Shown here: in pieces, positions 7,499 to 19,088 of the stretch
Layout of the letters: every line of letters begins with the position of its first letter
Position numbering within the stretch: position 1 is the first letter of the stretch
From: Sulfuricaulis sp.
Lineage (GTDB): Bacteria; Pseudomonadota; Gammaproteobacteria; Acidiferrobacterales; Sulfurifustaceae
Length of the DNA stretch: 64,000 bases
Assembly (NCBI RefSeq): GCF_024653915.1
Contig: NZ_JANLGY010000013.1
Location: 62,001-126,000, forward strand
Direction: 5' to 3'
Program-made: the position numbers and the translations under genes
Notes under the pieces: generated by a model
What the model saw: the letters and a program-made list of their open reading frames with translations, nothing else
Databases searched by the model: none
What the model was told of the DNA's origin: nothing

Positions 7499-8601
7499 AA
7501 CATATTCTGGCAATGATGAAGAAGGAATTCCTGCAACTGCGACGCGATCCGCGCCTGATCGGTTTTATTGTCATGGCGCCGGTGATCCTGCTGATTCTGT
7601 TCGGTCTGGCGCTGAAGCTGGAACCGGCAAATGTCAAAATGGCCTATGTCGATCAGGATAAATCTTTTTTTACCGACCTGATCAAAACCAATATCTGGTA
7701 CGAGGGCTATTTCAAGCTTTATGATGTGGCCGATGAAGCTGCCATTATCAAGGAAATTCGTGACGGACGTGCGCGCGCCGGGTTGTTTATCAAGAAGGAT
7801 TTTTCCGACAAGCTCTCCGAGAATCAACAACCCACTGTCAAGATGTATGTGGACGGGACGATGCCGTCATTGGCGACGGCCATGGACAATAATTCCAGTG
7901 CCATTACCGACCGGAAAGTTACCGGTGACATGTACTTTCTCGATGCGAATGCACCAAAAACCATTATTCCGTCCGAGCCGTTTATTCTGGATATTGAGAT
8001 ACTTTTCAACCCCGACAAGAAGGAAACCTGGTTTTTCCTTCCCGGTGTTATCGGCGTGTTGATTATGCAGATCGCCCTGATCCTGACCAGCACGGCGATC
8101 GTGCGCGAGAAGGAATACAACACGCTGGAGCAAATTGTGGTCAGCCCCATCACCCGGACCGAATTCATCCTCGGCAAGATCTTTCCGTACATGCTGATTG
8201 CCTTCGCCGATTTTTATTTCATCCTGGTGCTGGGCTGGTCGATGTTCGATCTTCCGGCCGCGTCGTCGCAGCTGATGCTGTTTGGCCTTGCTTTTGTATA
8301 TGTCGTCGGGCTCATCGCCCTGGGGCTGGTGATTTCCACCGTAAGCCAGACCCAGCAGCAGGCCATTTTCCTGTCGATTTTTATCCTTATTCTTTCCATT
8401 CTGCTGTCGGGTTTTATCTTTCCGGTTGAGGCCATGCCGGTTTACATCCAGCCGGTGGCTTATCTGCTGCCATTCACGCGCGGCATCCTGCTCAAGGATA
8501 ATGACTTCCTCGTTCTGGCGCCTGATTACGCCGCCCTTTCTGGTTTTGCCGCTGTCTTTATCGTGATAAGCATTACGCGTTTCAAGAAATCACTGGACTG
8601 A
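7495..8601 (+). CDS. ABC-2 type transporter permease
   Basis: The ATG at 7495 overlaps the end of the ATPase reading frame (ATGA). The 368-residue product begins KHILAMMKKEFLQLRRDPRL, the usual cytoplasmic start of ABC-2 permeases, then has one membrane helix, a large extracytoplasmic loop (about residues 45-180), and five C-terminal helices with STAIVREKEYNTLEQIVVSP and SILLSGFIFPVEAMPVYIQP. This is the YhhJ/YbhR-type drug-export permease architecture, which pairs with the ATPase just upstream. In related clusters an HlyD-like adaptor gene lies nearby. None is seen here. Confidence 0.9.
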   Translation: MKHILAMMKKEFLQLRRDPRLIGFIVMAPVILLILFGLALKLEPANVKMAYVDQDKSFFTDLIKTNIWYEGYFKLYDVADEAAIIKEIRDGRARAGLFIKKDFSDKLSENQQPTVKMYVDGTMPSLATAMDNNSSAITDRKVTGDMYFLDANAPKTIIPSEPFILDIEILFNPDKKETWFFLPGVIGVLIMQIALILTSTAIVREKEYNTLEQIVVSPITRTEFILGKIFPYMLIAFADFYFILVLGWSMFDLPAASSQLMLFGLAFVYVVGLIALGLVISTVSQTQQQAIFLSIFILILSILLSGFIFPVEAMPVYIQPVAYLLPFTRGILLKDNDFLVLAPDYAALSGFAAVFIVISITRFKKSLD

Positions 8602-8766
8602 ATAAATTGGGGTTAGCTCTGAACACGGTTTCATCACGCAAGTGAAGGCACCGCGGTCTGCTACAAATTCCCCATTAAATAATTCCCGGTATACATGTCG
8701 TTGCTCGCCTGCGAGGATTTTTTATAGCTCCTGCCGGCAGCGGTCTAATGAGCAAAATCACGGCTT

Positions 8767-8782
8767 TGGCACGTTTTCTGCA
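8767..8782 (+). promoter_or_regulatory. Sigma-54-type (-24/-12) promoter
   Basis: TGGCACGTTTTCTGCA matches the RpoN consensus TGGCACG-N4-TTGCW at all but one defined position, with GG and GC exactly ten bases apart. It lies about 44 bases upstream of the small lipoprotein start, in an otherwise empty 224-base gap. Confidence 0.6.
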
Positions 8783-8825
8783 CCATTTCCCCCATGGTTA
8801 GTATTGAAAACGGTAAGGTGCATTC

Positions 8826-9038
8826 ATGAAGCTATGGCGCCTGATGCTCATCGGTTTGAGTCTGCTGGTCTCGGCCTGTACCAGCACACGCGATTTCTAC
8901 GAAGCGGTTTACAGCACGCTGCAGTTTCACGCCAGGGCCAAGAATCCGCAGGATAATGCCACGTATCAAGACCGGCCCGTGAGCTTTCAGCAGTACCAAG
9001 CCGAACGTAAGGCGCTCATCGACTCCCGGGACAAATAA
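8826..9038 (+). CDS. Small predicted lipoprotein, 70 aa
   Basis: MKLWRLMLIGLSLLVSACTS is a classic lipoprotein signal, with lipobox LVSAC and cysteine at residue 18. The mature part of about 52 residues is hydrophilic (NPQDNATYQDRPVSFQQYQA). I do not recognise the family. The gene is alone between the ABC exporter and ygiQ, preceded by a good sigma-54-type promoter, which suggests expression under nitrogen, motility or stress control through an enhancer-binding protein. Acts presumably in the periplasm or at a membrane. Confidence 0.75.
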   Translation: MKLWRLMLIGLSLLVSACTSTRDFYEAVYSTLQFHARAKNPQDNATYQDRPVSFQQYQAERKALIDSRDK

Positions 9039-9180
9039 AGAAGAGCTGGAATCAATTCTCCGTTTTCACTGATATGTTGCTTTAGACGCTACCAAATATC
9101 CACCCGGTAGAATTCGTCCTGTTTCACGGGTAGACTGCGCCCCCTGCTTAATACAGTGTTCCGGCGTTACCCCTGTTCCC

Positions 9181-11394
<2,214 letters not shown>

Positions 11395-11495
11395 ACAGGT
11401 TCAATTTCAGTTTCGAGCAATGCCATTCAAGTCGCGTGCGTGATAACATGCGCTTCCAGCATGACCCCATATTCACGCAGGTTGAACCACGGTAG

Positions 11496-12662
11496 ATGAT
11501 CCTGCACATCGACATGGATGCGTTTTACGCCTCCATCGAAGAGCGGGATCGTCCGGGCCTTCGCGGCAAGCCGATGGTCGTCGGCGGCAATCCCGACAAG
11601 CGCGGGGTGGTCGCGGCGGCAAATTACGCGGCACGGCGTTACGGTATTCACAGCGCCATGCCGACGGCGCGAGCCAAACATCTTTGTCCCCACCTGATCG
11701 TCCTGCCGCCGCGCCATTCCTATTACGCTCAGGTATCGCAGCAGATCCGTGACATTTTTCATCGCTACACGCCACTCGTTGAGCCGTTGTCGCTCGATGA
11801 GGCGTTTCTGGACGTGAAGCACAGTCATCTTCTGTTCGGCGAACCGGCTGATATTGGGGCGCGCATCAAGCGCGAAATCCGGGATGAACTCAAGCTCACC
11901 GCGTCGGTTGGGGTGGCGCACAACAAGTTTCTTGCCAAGGTGGCCAGTGAGGCAGGGAAGCCTGACGGAATTCTCGAAGTGAATCCTGCCGGCGTGCAGG
12001 CCTTTCTCGACAAGCTCCCGGTGTCGAAGCTCTGGGGCGTGGGCAAGGTCAACAATCAGCGTTTGCAGAATCTCGGCATACACACCATCGGCGATCTGCG
12101 CGCGCAGACGCCGGAGATGCTGGAGGAATTATTTGGCAGCTGGGGTGGAACGCTGTGGGATCTGGCGCACGGGAAGGATCATCGCACGGTGGTGCCGGAC
12201 CACAGGGCCAAATCCCTCTCACACGAGACCACGTTTGCGGAGGACATCACCGATGTCGAGGCGCTACGCGGTTGGTTACTCGACCTGACGCGTCAGGTGG
12301 CCATGCGCCTGCGGCGCAACCGTATCCGCGGACGGATCGTGCACGTGAAAATCCGCTTCGCCGATTTCCGCACCATCACGCGCTCGCGCACGTTGTCACA
12401 GTCCACGGACGTTACACAGGAGTTGTGGGACACGGGTCTGGCGATGCTGTTGCAAAATCTTCCGCTGCGGCATCGCGGAGTGCGCCTGCTCGGTTTCAGC
12501 GTGAGCGGTTTCGATCCGACCGGGCCTTGCCAGACCGATCTGTTCGATGAGTCGATCCGATCCAGGCAGGTACGCCTCGATACCGTCAGTGACTGGATAC
12601 ACGCCCGCTTCGGCTCGGCGGCGCTGACACGTGCCGCCGAACTGGCTCACACCTCGGAGTAA
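11496..12662 (+). CDS. dinB: DNA polymerase IV
   Basis: Y-family translesion polymerase, 388 residues. The N-terminal palm motif MILHIDMDAFYASIEERD and the second catalytic motif SLDEAFLDVK give the metal-binding aspartates and the SLDE block. SVGVAHNKFLAKVASEAGKP and the helix-hairpin-helix region (LWGVGKVNNQRLQNLGIHTI) follow. The C-terminal little-finger domain ends LLGFSVSGFDPTGPCQTDLF, where a beta-clamp-binding motif would lie near QTDLF. The protein is slightly longer than E. coli DinB. It is a single gene, with no LexA box that I could identify upstream. Confidence 0.93.
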   Translation: MILHIDMDAFYASIEERDRPGLRGKPMVVGGNPDKRGVVAAANYAARRYGIHSAMPTARAKHLCPHLIVLPPRHSYYAQVSQQIRDIFHRYTPLVEPLSLDEAFLDVKHSHLLFGEPADIGARIKREIRDELKLTASVGVAHNKFLAKVASEAGKPDGILEVNPAGVQAFLDKLPVSKLWGVGKVNNQRLQNLGIHTIGDLRAQTPEMLEELFGSWGGTLWDLAHGKDHRTVVPDHRAKSLSHETTFAEDITDVEALRGWLLDLTRQVAMRLRRNRIRGRIVHVKIRFADFRTITRSRTLSQSTDVTQELWDTGLAMLLQNLPLRHRGVRLLGFSVSGFDPTGPCQTDLFDESIRSRQVRLDTVSDWIHARFGSAALTRAAELAHTSE

Positions 12663-12680
12663 ACCCCTGAGGCCGCGCGC

Positions 12681-12878
12681 TTAAGCGGCGCGCCGTCTTT
12701 CCATTTTGGATGCTTGTATCATTTGGGCGCGTAGCTCCGGCGTGTCTCTGTGCCCGTGAACCGCTATTGCGTGCTGTACGGCCGCCTCTATCAGTTCCGA
12801 CTCGGTGTCAGCAAAGATAGCCACTGAGCAACGCATCTCGCAGGGAAAATCCCGACAGTCAATGAATTTCCTGACCAT
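12681..12878 (-). CDS. DUF1059 family small protein
   Basis: The start is the ATG at 12878, preceded by a strong GGAGGAG. The upstream extension of the frame to 13064 is low-complexity and unlike the family. The 65-residue product, MVRKFIDCRDFPCEMRCSVA, continues with ADTESELIEAAVQHAIAVHG and HRDTPELRAQM, which is the DUF1059 pattern (two cysteines early, then a helix ending in HAxxVHGH). DUF1059 proteins are small cytosolic proteins of unknown function. The gene is convergent with dinB, 18 bases between the stops. Confidence 0.8.
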   Translation of the reverse strand: MVRKFIDCRDFPCEMRCSVAIFADTESELIEAAVQHAIAVHGHRDTPELRAQMIQASKMERRRAA

Positions 12879-13070
12879 AGCTCCTCCATTTTTTTTGGTT
12901 CGATCTAAACAGCTTGAGGAAAAATCAACAACTTCAGACCCCCCATTCCTTTGTGCGGGACCTAACACCAAGCTTAATCCTCGATTTATAGGTGTCAAGG
13001 CAACAACATTCATGCCAGCGTCACCAGCTTCGAAAGAAAGAGACGCATTGAACGCGGACTGCATTCCCTT

Positions 13071-14324
13071 TCAGGAAAATCGTGCCAGCGTCAGGCCTTT
13101 CAGGTCGATGTCCACGCTGCGGCCCGAGACAATATCCGCCAGGATTTTTCCTGAGCCGCAGGCCATGGTCCAGCCGAGGGTTCCGTGGCCGGTATTGATA
13201 AACAGGTTTTTACAAGGCGTGGCGCCCAATATGGGCGGATTGTCCGGCGTCATCGGCCGTAGCCCGCACCAATTCTGTGCATCCACCTGATTGCCGGCGC
13301 CCGGAAACAGATCGGCCAGCACGTGCGAGATGATGGCCAGCCGCGAGGACCGCAACGACAGGTCATAGCCTGCGAGCTCCGCCGTCCCTGCGCCGCGCAG
13401 CTTGTCGCCCAAACGTGTGATGACGACCTTGTATGTAACATCAGTCACACTGCCGGCCGGAGCCGCCTTGGCATCCATGAGCGGAAGGGTGACGGAGTAA
13501 CCTTTGACGGGATAGATCGGCAGCCGGATGCCGAGCGGGCGCAGCAGCAGTGGCGTGTAGCTGCCGCAGGCGATCACATAGGCATCGGCTTTCAGCTCGC
13601 CCTCGCCGGTGATTACACGGATGAGACAGTCACCATCTGCTTCGAGCCGTTCTATGTGAGTATTAAGTGAAAACGTAACGCCTTGGGACTTGGCAAGGTT
13701 AGCCAGCGATTGGGTGAATTGGAAACAATCACCCGATTCGTCGCCGGGAAAATGCAGGCCCCCAACAATCTTTTCCTGCGACGCGCGCAGCGCGGGTTCG
13801 TGCGCGACACAACCGGCGCGATCGAGCAGGCGGCAATCGACACCCCAGCGTGAGAGCATCCTGGCGTCTCGTGCCGCATCGTCGAGTTCTTTTTTCGTGC
13901 GGAAGAGTTCGAGTATGCCGGTCATGTGCTCGTCATAACGGATACCGGTTTCATTCCGTAGTGCCATCAGGCATTCGTGGCTGTAACGCGAAAGCCGTAC
14001 CATGCGTTCCTTGTTGATGACGTAACGCTCAGACGTGCAATTGGCAAGCATTTTGAAAAGCCAGGTCCACATCGCCGGGTCCAGACGCGGGCGCAGTACC
14101 AGCGGCGAATGTGGGCGCAGCATCCATTTCAGCGCCTTGAGCGGAATGCCGGGCGCGGCCCACGGAGTGCCCGCGCCCCACGACACCTGACCGCCGTTGG
14201 CATGGCTGGTTTCCAGGCCTACTTCCGCTTGCCGGTCCACGACCGTGACCTCGTGCCCCGCGCGCTGCAGATACCAGGCGGTGGTGACGCCGATCACCCC
14301 GCTACCGAGGACGAGTACTTTCAT
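13071..14324 (-). CDS. dadA: D-amino acid dehydrogenase small subunit
   Basis: FAD-dependent membrane-associated enzyme that oxidises D-amino acids such as D-alanine to 2-oxo acids. The 417-residue chain begins MKVLVLGSGVIGVTTAWYLQ (Rossmann GxGxxG) with the DAO-family acidic residue in VTVVDRQAEVGLETSHANGG. The C-terminal FAD contact ends FINTGHGTLGWTMACGSGKI. YPVKGYSVTLPL and CGLRPMTPDNPPILG are typical DadA blocks. No racemase gene dadX adjoins it here. The next gene upstream is a nitroreductase. Confidence 0.93.
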   Translation of the reverse strand: MKVLVLGSGVIGVTTAWYLQRAGHEVTVVDRQAEVGLETSHANGGQVSWGAGTPWAAPGIPLKALKWMLRPHSPLVLRPRLDPAMWTWLFKMLANCTSERYVINKERMVRLSRYSHECLMALRNETGIRYDEHMTGILELFRTKKELDDAARDARMLSRWGVDCRLLDRAGCVAHEPALRASQEKIVGGLHFPGDESGDCFQFTQSLANLAKSQGVTFSLNTHIERLEADGDCLIRVITGEGELKADAYVIACGSYTPLLLRPLGIRLPIYPVKGYSVTLPLMDAKAAPAGSVTDVTYKVVITRLGDKLRGAGTAELAGYDLSLRSSRLAIISHVLADLFPGAGNQVDAQNWCGLRPMTPDNPPILGATPCKNLFINTGHGTLGWTMACGSGKILADIVSGRSVDIDLKGLTLARFS

Positions 14325-14357
14325 GAAGACATGATGTTGCTGAAGAGCGTGCGGTTG

Positions 14358-15029
14358 TTATGCATGCCAGGTGGTGAAATTATTCACCGGCTCGCGTGCG
14401 GTGCGGTAATTATTCACGGGCGCCCCCGTGTCGGGGTATCCGAGCGCCATGCCGCAGACGAGGGCGCGGGTATCGGGAACATTCACCAGATTACGAACAA
14501 TATCGGGATATTCCGCGATCGCGGCCTGCGGACAGGTGGCGAGCCCATGCCCGATCGCGGCGAGCATGACATTTTCAATGAACATGCCCATGTCGATCCA
14601 TGAGCCTTTCTCCAGTGAGCGATCGAGAAAAAACAGCAGCCCCACCGGCGCGCCGAAGAAGGAGTAATTGTTGTTCCAGGCCTTCAGGCGCGCGTCCTTG
14701 TCGTCACGTCCAATCTTGAGTGCCTGGTAGAGCGCGAGCCCGCAGGCCACGCGACGCGATTTGTAGGGTTCATTCCACTGCTTGGGATAATAGGCGTAGT
14801 CCGGATTCTCCGGGCGTCTCGCGACGCGCTCCGCCAGCAGCGCGGCGCTGATTTTTTGTTTGGTTGCGCCCGTGATCACCACGACTTGCCATGGTTGGGC
14901 ATTGGTGCCCGATGGCGCCCAGCGTGCGACGTCCAGAATCGCTTCCACCGTGGTGCGGTCGACCGGTTTGTTGAGATAGGCGCGTGTCGAAGCGCGCTGC
15001 TTGATCACATCAAGGACATCCATCGGCAA
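14358..15029 (-). CDS. Nitroreductase family protein
   Basis: FMN-dependent NAD(P)H oxidoreductase of 223 residues. MPMDVLDVIKQRASTRAYLN is the family start, followed by ILDVARWAPSGTNAQPWQVV (the FMN-binding S-x-x-N-x-Q-P-W block) and GMFIENVMLAAIGHGLATCP near the C-terminal FMN contacts. Natural substrates of such enzymes are usually quinones or nitroaromatics and cannot be deduced. The start at 15029 has GGGAGA upstream. It lies 33 bases upstream of dadA on the same strand and could share its transcript. Confidence 0.9.
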   Translation of the reverse strand: MPMDVLDVIKQRASTRAYLNKPVDRTTVEAILDVARWAPSGTNAQPWQVVVITGATKQKISAALLAERVARRPENPDYAYYPKQWNEPYKSRRVACGLALYQALKIGRDDKDARLKAWNNNYSFFGAPVGLLFFLDRSLEKGSWIDMGMFIENVMLAAIGHGLATCPQAAIAEYPDIVRNLVNVPDTRALVCGMALGYPDTGAPVNNYRTAREPVNNFTTWHA

Positions 15030-15108
15030 TCTCCCGCTGGTAGATCGTGAATACCGTAATGTAACCCGATTACGGTATCGGAAGAATTCCCGGATGAAGA
15101 GCCGAAAC

Positions 15109-15133
15109 GAAACAACCCGGCAGGCGCCGGGTT
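15109..15133 (-). terminator. Probable terminator of pbpG
   Basis: On the minus strand AACCCGGC, loop GCCT, GCCGGGTT forms an 8-base perfect stem (15114-15121 with 15126-15133). It is followed by GTTTCGTTT, a weak T-rich tail. It lies about 25 bases after the pbpG stop. Confidence 0.55.
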
Positions 15134-15157
15134 GGGTAGGGGGAAAACCGTTTTAAT

Positions 15158-16144
15158 TTAACCGGTGGAGGCGCGGGCGGTCTGCAGCGGCGGGACGCGG
15201 CGTTCGGCCTTTTCCAGCCATTGATGGATGCGGCGGGCGTCGCCGTAACGGCTGAGCTTGCCCCACGAGTTGAGCAAGACAATCGTGAGCGGACGGTCTG
15301 AGATGGTGGTCTGCATGATCAGGCAATTACCCGCGGCAGCGGTGTAACCGGTTTTGCTCAGGCTGATGTCCCAGCTGTCGCGATGCACCAGCCGGTTGGT
15401 ATTGCGAAAGGCGACTTGGCGTCCCGAAGCCAGGTCGGTGATACGGAACGAGGGTGTGGTAGTCATCAAATGGAACAGCTGATGTTTTTGTGTCTCCTCG
15501 ACCAACCGCACGAGATCGTTGGCGGTGGAGACATTGCCATTGTGCAGGCCGCTGGCGTCGATGAAACGGGTCTGTGTCATCCCGAGTTTCTGCGCCTGCG
15601 CATTCATGGCCTGGAACATGGCGTCTTCGCCGCCCGGATAAGAGCGCGCCAGCGCGGCCGCCGCGCGGTTGTCGGAGGCACCGAGTGCGGCGCGCAGCAA
15701 ATCGTAGCGAGTGAACACGGCATTGAAGCCAATACGTGATTTCGTGCCACGCAGGCGGTCGCGATCATCGCGCGTGATTTTGATCTGTTCGTCGAGCGAC
15801 AATCCGGATTCAAGGATGACCAACGCTGTCATGAGCTTGGTCAGGGAGGCGATGGGGCGCGGGCGTTCGATGTTGCGTCCGTAGAGCATGACACCTTCGC
15901 GATCATCCATGATTATGGCGACGCCCGATTGCAGCGTAAGCCGTTCGGGGTGACCGTACTGGATGATGTCCGCCGCCGAGGCGAACGAGGCTGGCTTGTT
16001 TTCAACCGGCGGCGTGACGCTGGCATCCGAGGTGGCAAACAGCGTGGTAAGAGTCAGGCCGGCGACGGTCGCCAGACTGACCAGCATCCCTGTCAGTTTG
16101 ATTGAATCGATGACGTGTTCCTCCCTGTTCTTTTTCGCGGCCAC
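15158..16144 (-). CDS. pbpG: D-alanyl-D-alanine endopeptidase (PBP7-type, family S11)
   Basis: Low-molecular-weight penicillin-binding protein, 328 residues, with a membrane-spanning signal at about residues 18-36. The catalytic S-x-x-K is ASLTK (Ser100, Lys103), the S-x-N motif is GASDN and the K-T-G motif is SKTGYT. The enzyme would cleave D-Ala-meso-DAP crosslinks in periplasmic peptidoglycan. The C-terminal domain is shorter than in carboxypeptidases such as DacA, which supports the PbpG call. Start at 16144; a later start within the N-terminal lysine-rich stretch cannot be excluded. Confidence 0.9.
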   Translation of the reverse strand: MAAKKNREEHVIDSIKLTGMLVSLATVAGLTLTTLFATSDASVTPPVENKPASFASAADIIQYGHPERLTLQSGVAIIMDDREGVMLYGRNIERPRPIASLTKLMTALVILESGLSLDEQIKITRDDRDRLRGTKSRIGFNAVFTRYDLLRAALGASDNRAAAALARSYPGGEDAMFQAMNAQAQKLGMTQTRFIDASGLHNGNVSTANDLVRLVEETQKHQLFHLMTTTPSFRITDLASGRQVAFRNTNRLVHRDSWDISLSKTGYTAAAGNCLIMQTTISDRPLTIVLLNSWGKLSRYGDARRIHQWLEKAERRVPPLQTARASTG

Positions 16145-16377
16145 TACTTTATATTAGTAGGTGATCGGCAGGACGCAACCTTAACCCGGTATGGAGGGTC
16201 TTGTGAAGCATTGACAAGGCGCGTATTTCCACCCCGGACTGCCTCTCATCGGAGGAGCGCCCCACTTTTCAGGCGGTCCGGCCCGAGCGCCGGGTGCACC
16301 GCCGCTTGCTATGGGGGGTGGGGGTTTAATATGCTGTCCAGGCGTTTCGGAACGATTACTGACAAGGAGCAACATCC

Positions 16378-16701
16378 ATGGCGCATACTTATCACGAACT
16401 GAAGGAAATGACCGTGGCGCAGATGCGCGAGATTGCCAAGGACATCGAGCACGAGGCGGTCAAGGGTGCAACGCAGATGAACAAGGATCATCTGCTGAAG
16501 GGTCTGTGCACGGCACTGGGGATCGAAATGCATGAGCACCATGAGGTGGTCGGCATCGACAAAGCCGGGATCAAGATCAAGATCCGGGCTCTGAGAAAAA
16601 AGCGCGATGAAATTCTGGCCACGAAAGATCGCCAGGACCTGCACGGCGTCCTGCGACAGATTCATGCACTCAAGCGCACCATCCGGCGGGCGACGGTATA
16701 G
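16378..16701 (+). CDS. Hypothetical protein with Rho-N-like N-terminus, 107 aa
   Basis: The ATG follows AAGGAGCAACATCC, a good ribosome-binding site. The sequence HTYHELKEMTVAQMREIAKD followed by IEHEAVKGATQMNKDHLLKG is a short helical LEM/Rho-N-type pattern (ELKxMTVxxLRxxAK). The C-terminal half is lysine/arginine-rich and helical (IKIKIRALRKKRDEILATKD). It may be a small nucleic-acid-associated protein, but this is inference from composition only. Monocistronic, with a dispersed GCAGAG repeat immediately downstream. Confidence 0.75.
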   Translation: MAHTYHELKEMTVAQMREIAKDIEHEAVKGATQMNKDHLLKGLCTALGIEMHEHHEVVGIDKAGIKIKIRALRKKRDEILATKDRQDLHGVLRQIHALKRTIRRATV

Positions 16702-16730
16702 CCGCTGGCAGAATTTTAAAATATGAGTTT

Positions 16731-16815
16731 TCACCGCAGAGCACGCAGAGATCGCAGAGAGTTTCCAGTTTATTCTCAATACTTTCTCTGCGTACTCTGT
16801 GCCCTCTGCGGTTGA
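16731..16815. repeat. Dispersed inverted repeat of GCAGAG type (R2)
   Basis: CACCGCAGAGCACGCAGAGA on the left and TCTCTGCGTACTCTGTGCCC with CTCTGCGGTTGAA on the right form a long imperfect stem around a short AT-rich loop. This type of element is widespread in bacterial genomes. It fills the gap between the stop codons at 16701 and 16824 and may end both convergent transcripts. Confidence 0.75.
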
Positions 16816-16823
16816 ATTTCATA

Positions 16824-18977
16824 TCATTTCCGTGTGATCCGGAAACACTGATGGATTTTCGGATCGCGCTCGAAGTCCATGGGGATGGTTTTGCGGGAAA
16901 TGTCCTCGATATGGAGATCCGCGGGCGGGTCCCGGTCCAGCCGGAAACGGCGCAGATTCGTTGAGAAGATCAATATCCCGCCGGGCTCCAGCAGTGCCGC
17001 GGTATCGGTAATGAGCGCAGCGTGATCGCGCAGGATATCAAGCGTATCTTCCATGCGCTTGGAGCGCGAGAAGGTTGGCGGATCGAGAAAAATCAACTCG
17101 TAGCGTCGTTGCCGGTTTTCCTTCAGCCATACCAGCACATCGGCCTGAACCAGTTCATGTTTATTTCCCGCCAGTTTATTCAGATCGAAATTTCGCTGCG
17201 CCCAATCGAGGTAGGTGTATGACATGTCCACGGTGGTGGTGGACGCCGCTCCGCCGAGCGCGGCGTGCACCGTGGCGGTGCCGGTGTAGCCGAAAAGATT
17301 AAGGAATCGTTTACCGCCCGCCAGTTCACCCAGCATTGCGCGCGTGTCGCGGTGATCGAGGAAAAGCCCGGTATCGAGGTAATCGGTGAAGTTAACGAGA
17401 AACCGGCACGGGCCTTCACGGACTTCATGAAACTTGCCAGTCTCGTCGAGTTTTTCGTATTGTGCGCCGCCTTTCTGGCGCCGGCGTACCTTGAAGAACA
17501 TCTGTTCCCGCGGGATTTCCAGGATCAACGGAATTACACCCAAGGCATGCTGTAACCGTTGCCGTGCTTTGTCGGGGCTGATGGTGTCCGGTGCCTCGTA
17601 TTCCTGTACGTGCACGTAACGCTTGTCACATTCATATACGTCAACGGCGAGGTTGTACTCATGCAGGTCGGCGTCATATAGTCGGTACGCGAAAATTTCC
17701 TGACGTCGCGCCCAGCGGCCGAAGTGCTGCAAGTCCTTGCGCAGTCGGTTGGCAAACATTTCCGCGCTCGAACCGGGGCGGATCTCGAAGGGTTTCGCCA
17801 CGCGTTCGCCCACGACATTTTCTGGCGTGATCTCGAAGTGCAGCAGCTTGCACTCGATGGCGCCGTTGTAAAGTGTGTGCATTTTGCCGGCACGCAATCC
17901 CATCACTTTTCCCAATTCAGGATTGCCGGTGAACACCGCTCCGCGCCAGCCGGGAAAACATTTTTTGAACTGCGTGCCGAGCTCTGTGTACAGCGCCGAC
18001 AGTTCGGACCCCGGGCCCAGGCGTTCTCCATAGGGCGGGTTGGCCACCACGAGCCCGGTTGACGCCTCTTCCGGGCTACAGTCGGACAGTTCACGTTGTT
18101 GCGCAACGATAAGATTGCCCAGCCCTGCGCGCTTGATGTTGTCGCGCGCAGCCCGGATCGCCAGCGGGTCGTGGTCATAGCCGTGAATCGGCGGCAGCTG
18201 CGCGAGCCCGGTTTCGCGCCGCTGGTGCGCCTCGTCGAGTAGTTTCGCCCATGCCGCGGCATCATGTTTTTTCCAGCGCAGAAAGCCGAAGTACTCGCGC
18301 GCCAGCCCGGGCGCCATGTCGGTGGCGATCATGGCACCTTCGATCAGCAGCGTGCCCGAGCCGCACATGAGATCCACCAGCATGCCGCCTTGTTTGGCGA
18401 TGGCGGGCCAGTGGGCGCGCAGCAGGATCGCGGCGGCGAGATTTTCCTTGAGCGGCGCCTGCACCGTCTGCGTGCGGTAACCACGCCGGTGCAGGGATTC
18501 GCCCGAGAGATCGAGGCTGACCGTGGCCTGGTCGCGCAGCAAATAAATATTGATGCGGACATCGGGCTGGGCCGTATCGACGGAGGGCCGCACGCCGAAT
18601 TCGTCGCGCAGCTGGTCTACCACGGCGTCTTTGGCTTTCAGCGCGCCGTAGTGCGAGTGGGTGATGGCCGATTGCGAGGTGGTGAAGTCCACGGCCAGCG
18701 TCCCTTCAGCGTCGAGATGCTCCTTCCAGGCAATGGTTTTTACCCCGGCGTACAGATCTTCCGGCGTGGGCGCCGGAAAACTTGTCAGCGGCAGCAGAAT
18801 GCGGCTGGCCAGTCGCGACCACAGGCAGGCGCGGTAGCCGATGGCGAGCGGACCCTCAAATGCCACACCGGCGCGGGTTTCCTTGACCGTCTCCGCGTCG
18901 AGCTGGCGCAATTCGTCAGCGAGCAGCGATTCGATGCCCTTGGGACAGGTGGCGAAAAATTGGCGTGTGTCGGTCAT
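16824..18977 (-). CDS. rlmL: Bifunctional 23S rRNA methyltransferase RlmKL (m2G2445 and m7G2069)
   Basis: The 717-residue protein has the fused architecture of RlmKL. An N-terminal THUMP domain (about residues 40-155) is followed by the RlmL methyltransferase, with VDLMCGSGTLLIEGAMIATD and catalytic VVANPPYGERLG. The C-terminal RlmK methyltransferase has NLFGYTGTATVHAALGGA and LIFLDPPTFSRSKRMEDTLD. It modifies two guanines of 23S rRNA during 50S assembly. It is transcribed alone, divergent from a short hypothetical gene. Confidence 0.95.
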   Translation of the reverse strand: MTDTRQFFATCPKGIESLLADELRQLDAETVKETRAGVAFEGPLAIGYRACLWSRLASRILLPLTSFPAPTPEDLYAGVKTIAWKEHLDAEGTLAVDFTTSQSAITHSHYGALKAKDAVVDQLRDEFGVRPSVDTAQPDVRINIYLLRDQATVSLDLSGESLHRRGYRTQTVQAPLKENLAAAILLRAHWPAIAKQGGMLVDLMCGSGTLLIEGAMIATDMAPGLAREYFGFLRWKKHDAAAWAKLLDEAHQRRETGLAQLPPIHGYDHDPLAIRAARDNIKRAGLGNLIVAQQRELSDCSPEEASTGLVVANPPYGERLGPGSELSALYTELGTQFKKCFPGWRGAVFTGNPELGKVMGLRAGKMHTLYNGAIECKLLHFEITPENVVGERVAKPFEIRPGSSAEMFANRLRKDLQHFGRWARRQEIFAYRLYDADLHEYNLAVDVYECDKRYVHVQEYEAPDTISPDKARQRLQHALGVIPLILEIPREQMFFKVRRRQKGGAQYEKLDETGKFHEVREGPCRFLVNFTDYLDTGLFLDHRDTRAMLGELAGGKRFLNLFGYTGTATVHAALGGAASTTTVDMSYTYLDWAQRNFDLNKLAGNKHELVQADVLVWLKENRQRRYELIFLDPPTFSRSKRMEDTLDILRDHAALITDTAALLEPGGILIFSTNLRRFRLDRDPPADLHIEDISRKTIPMDFERDPKIHQCFRITRK

Positions 18978-19088
18978 GGGTTGGGGCGCATGTTACGTGC
19001 CCGGTCTTTCCCGGTAAACAATCTGGGTTGAGATCATGGGGTGAGGAGAAGATAATCGGTCGACCGACGATCTTGCAGGCGGCCTATC

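Noticed and set aside
12681-13064. 127-residue version of the DUF1059 protein
   Set aside because: The N-terminal 62 residues do not fit the family. The internal ATG at 12878 has a strong GGAGGAG and gives the normal length.
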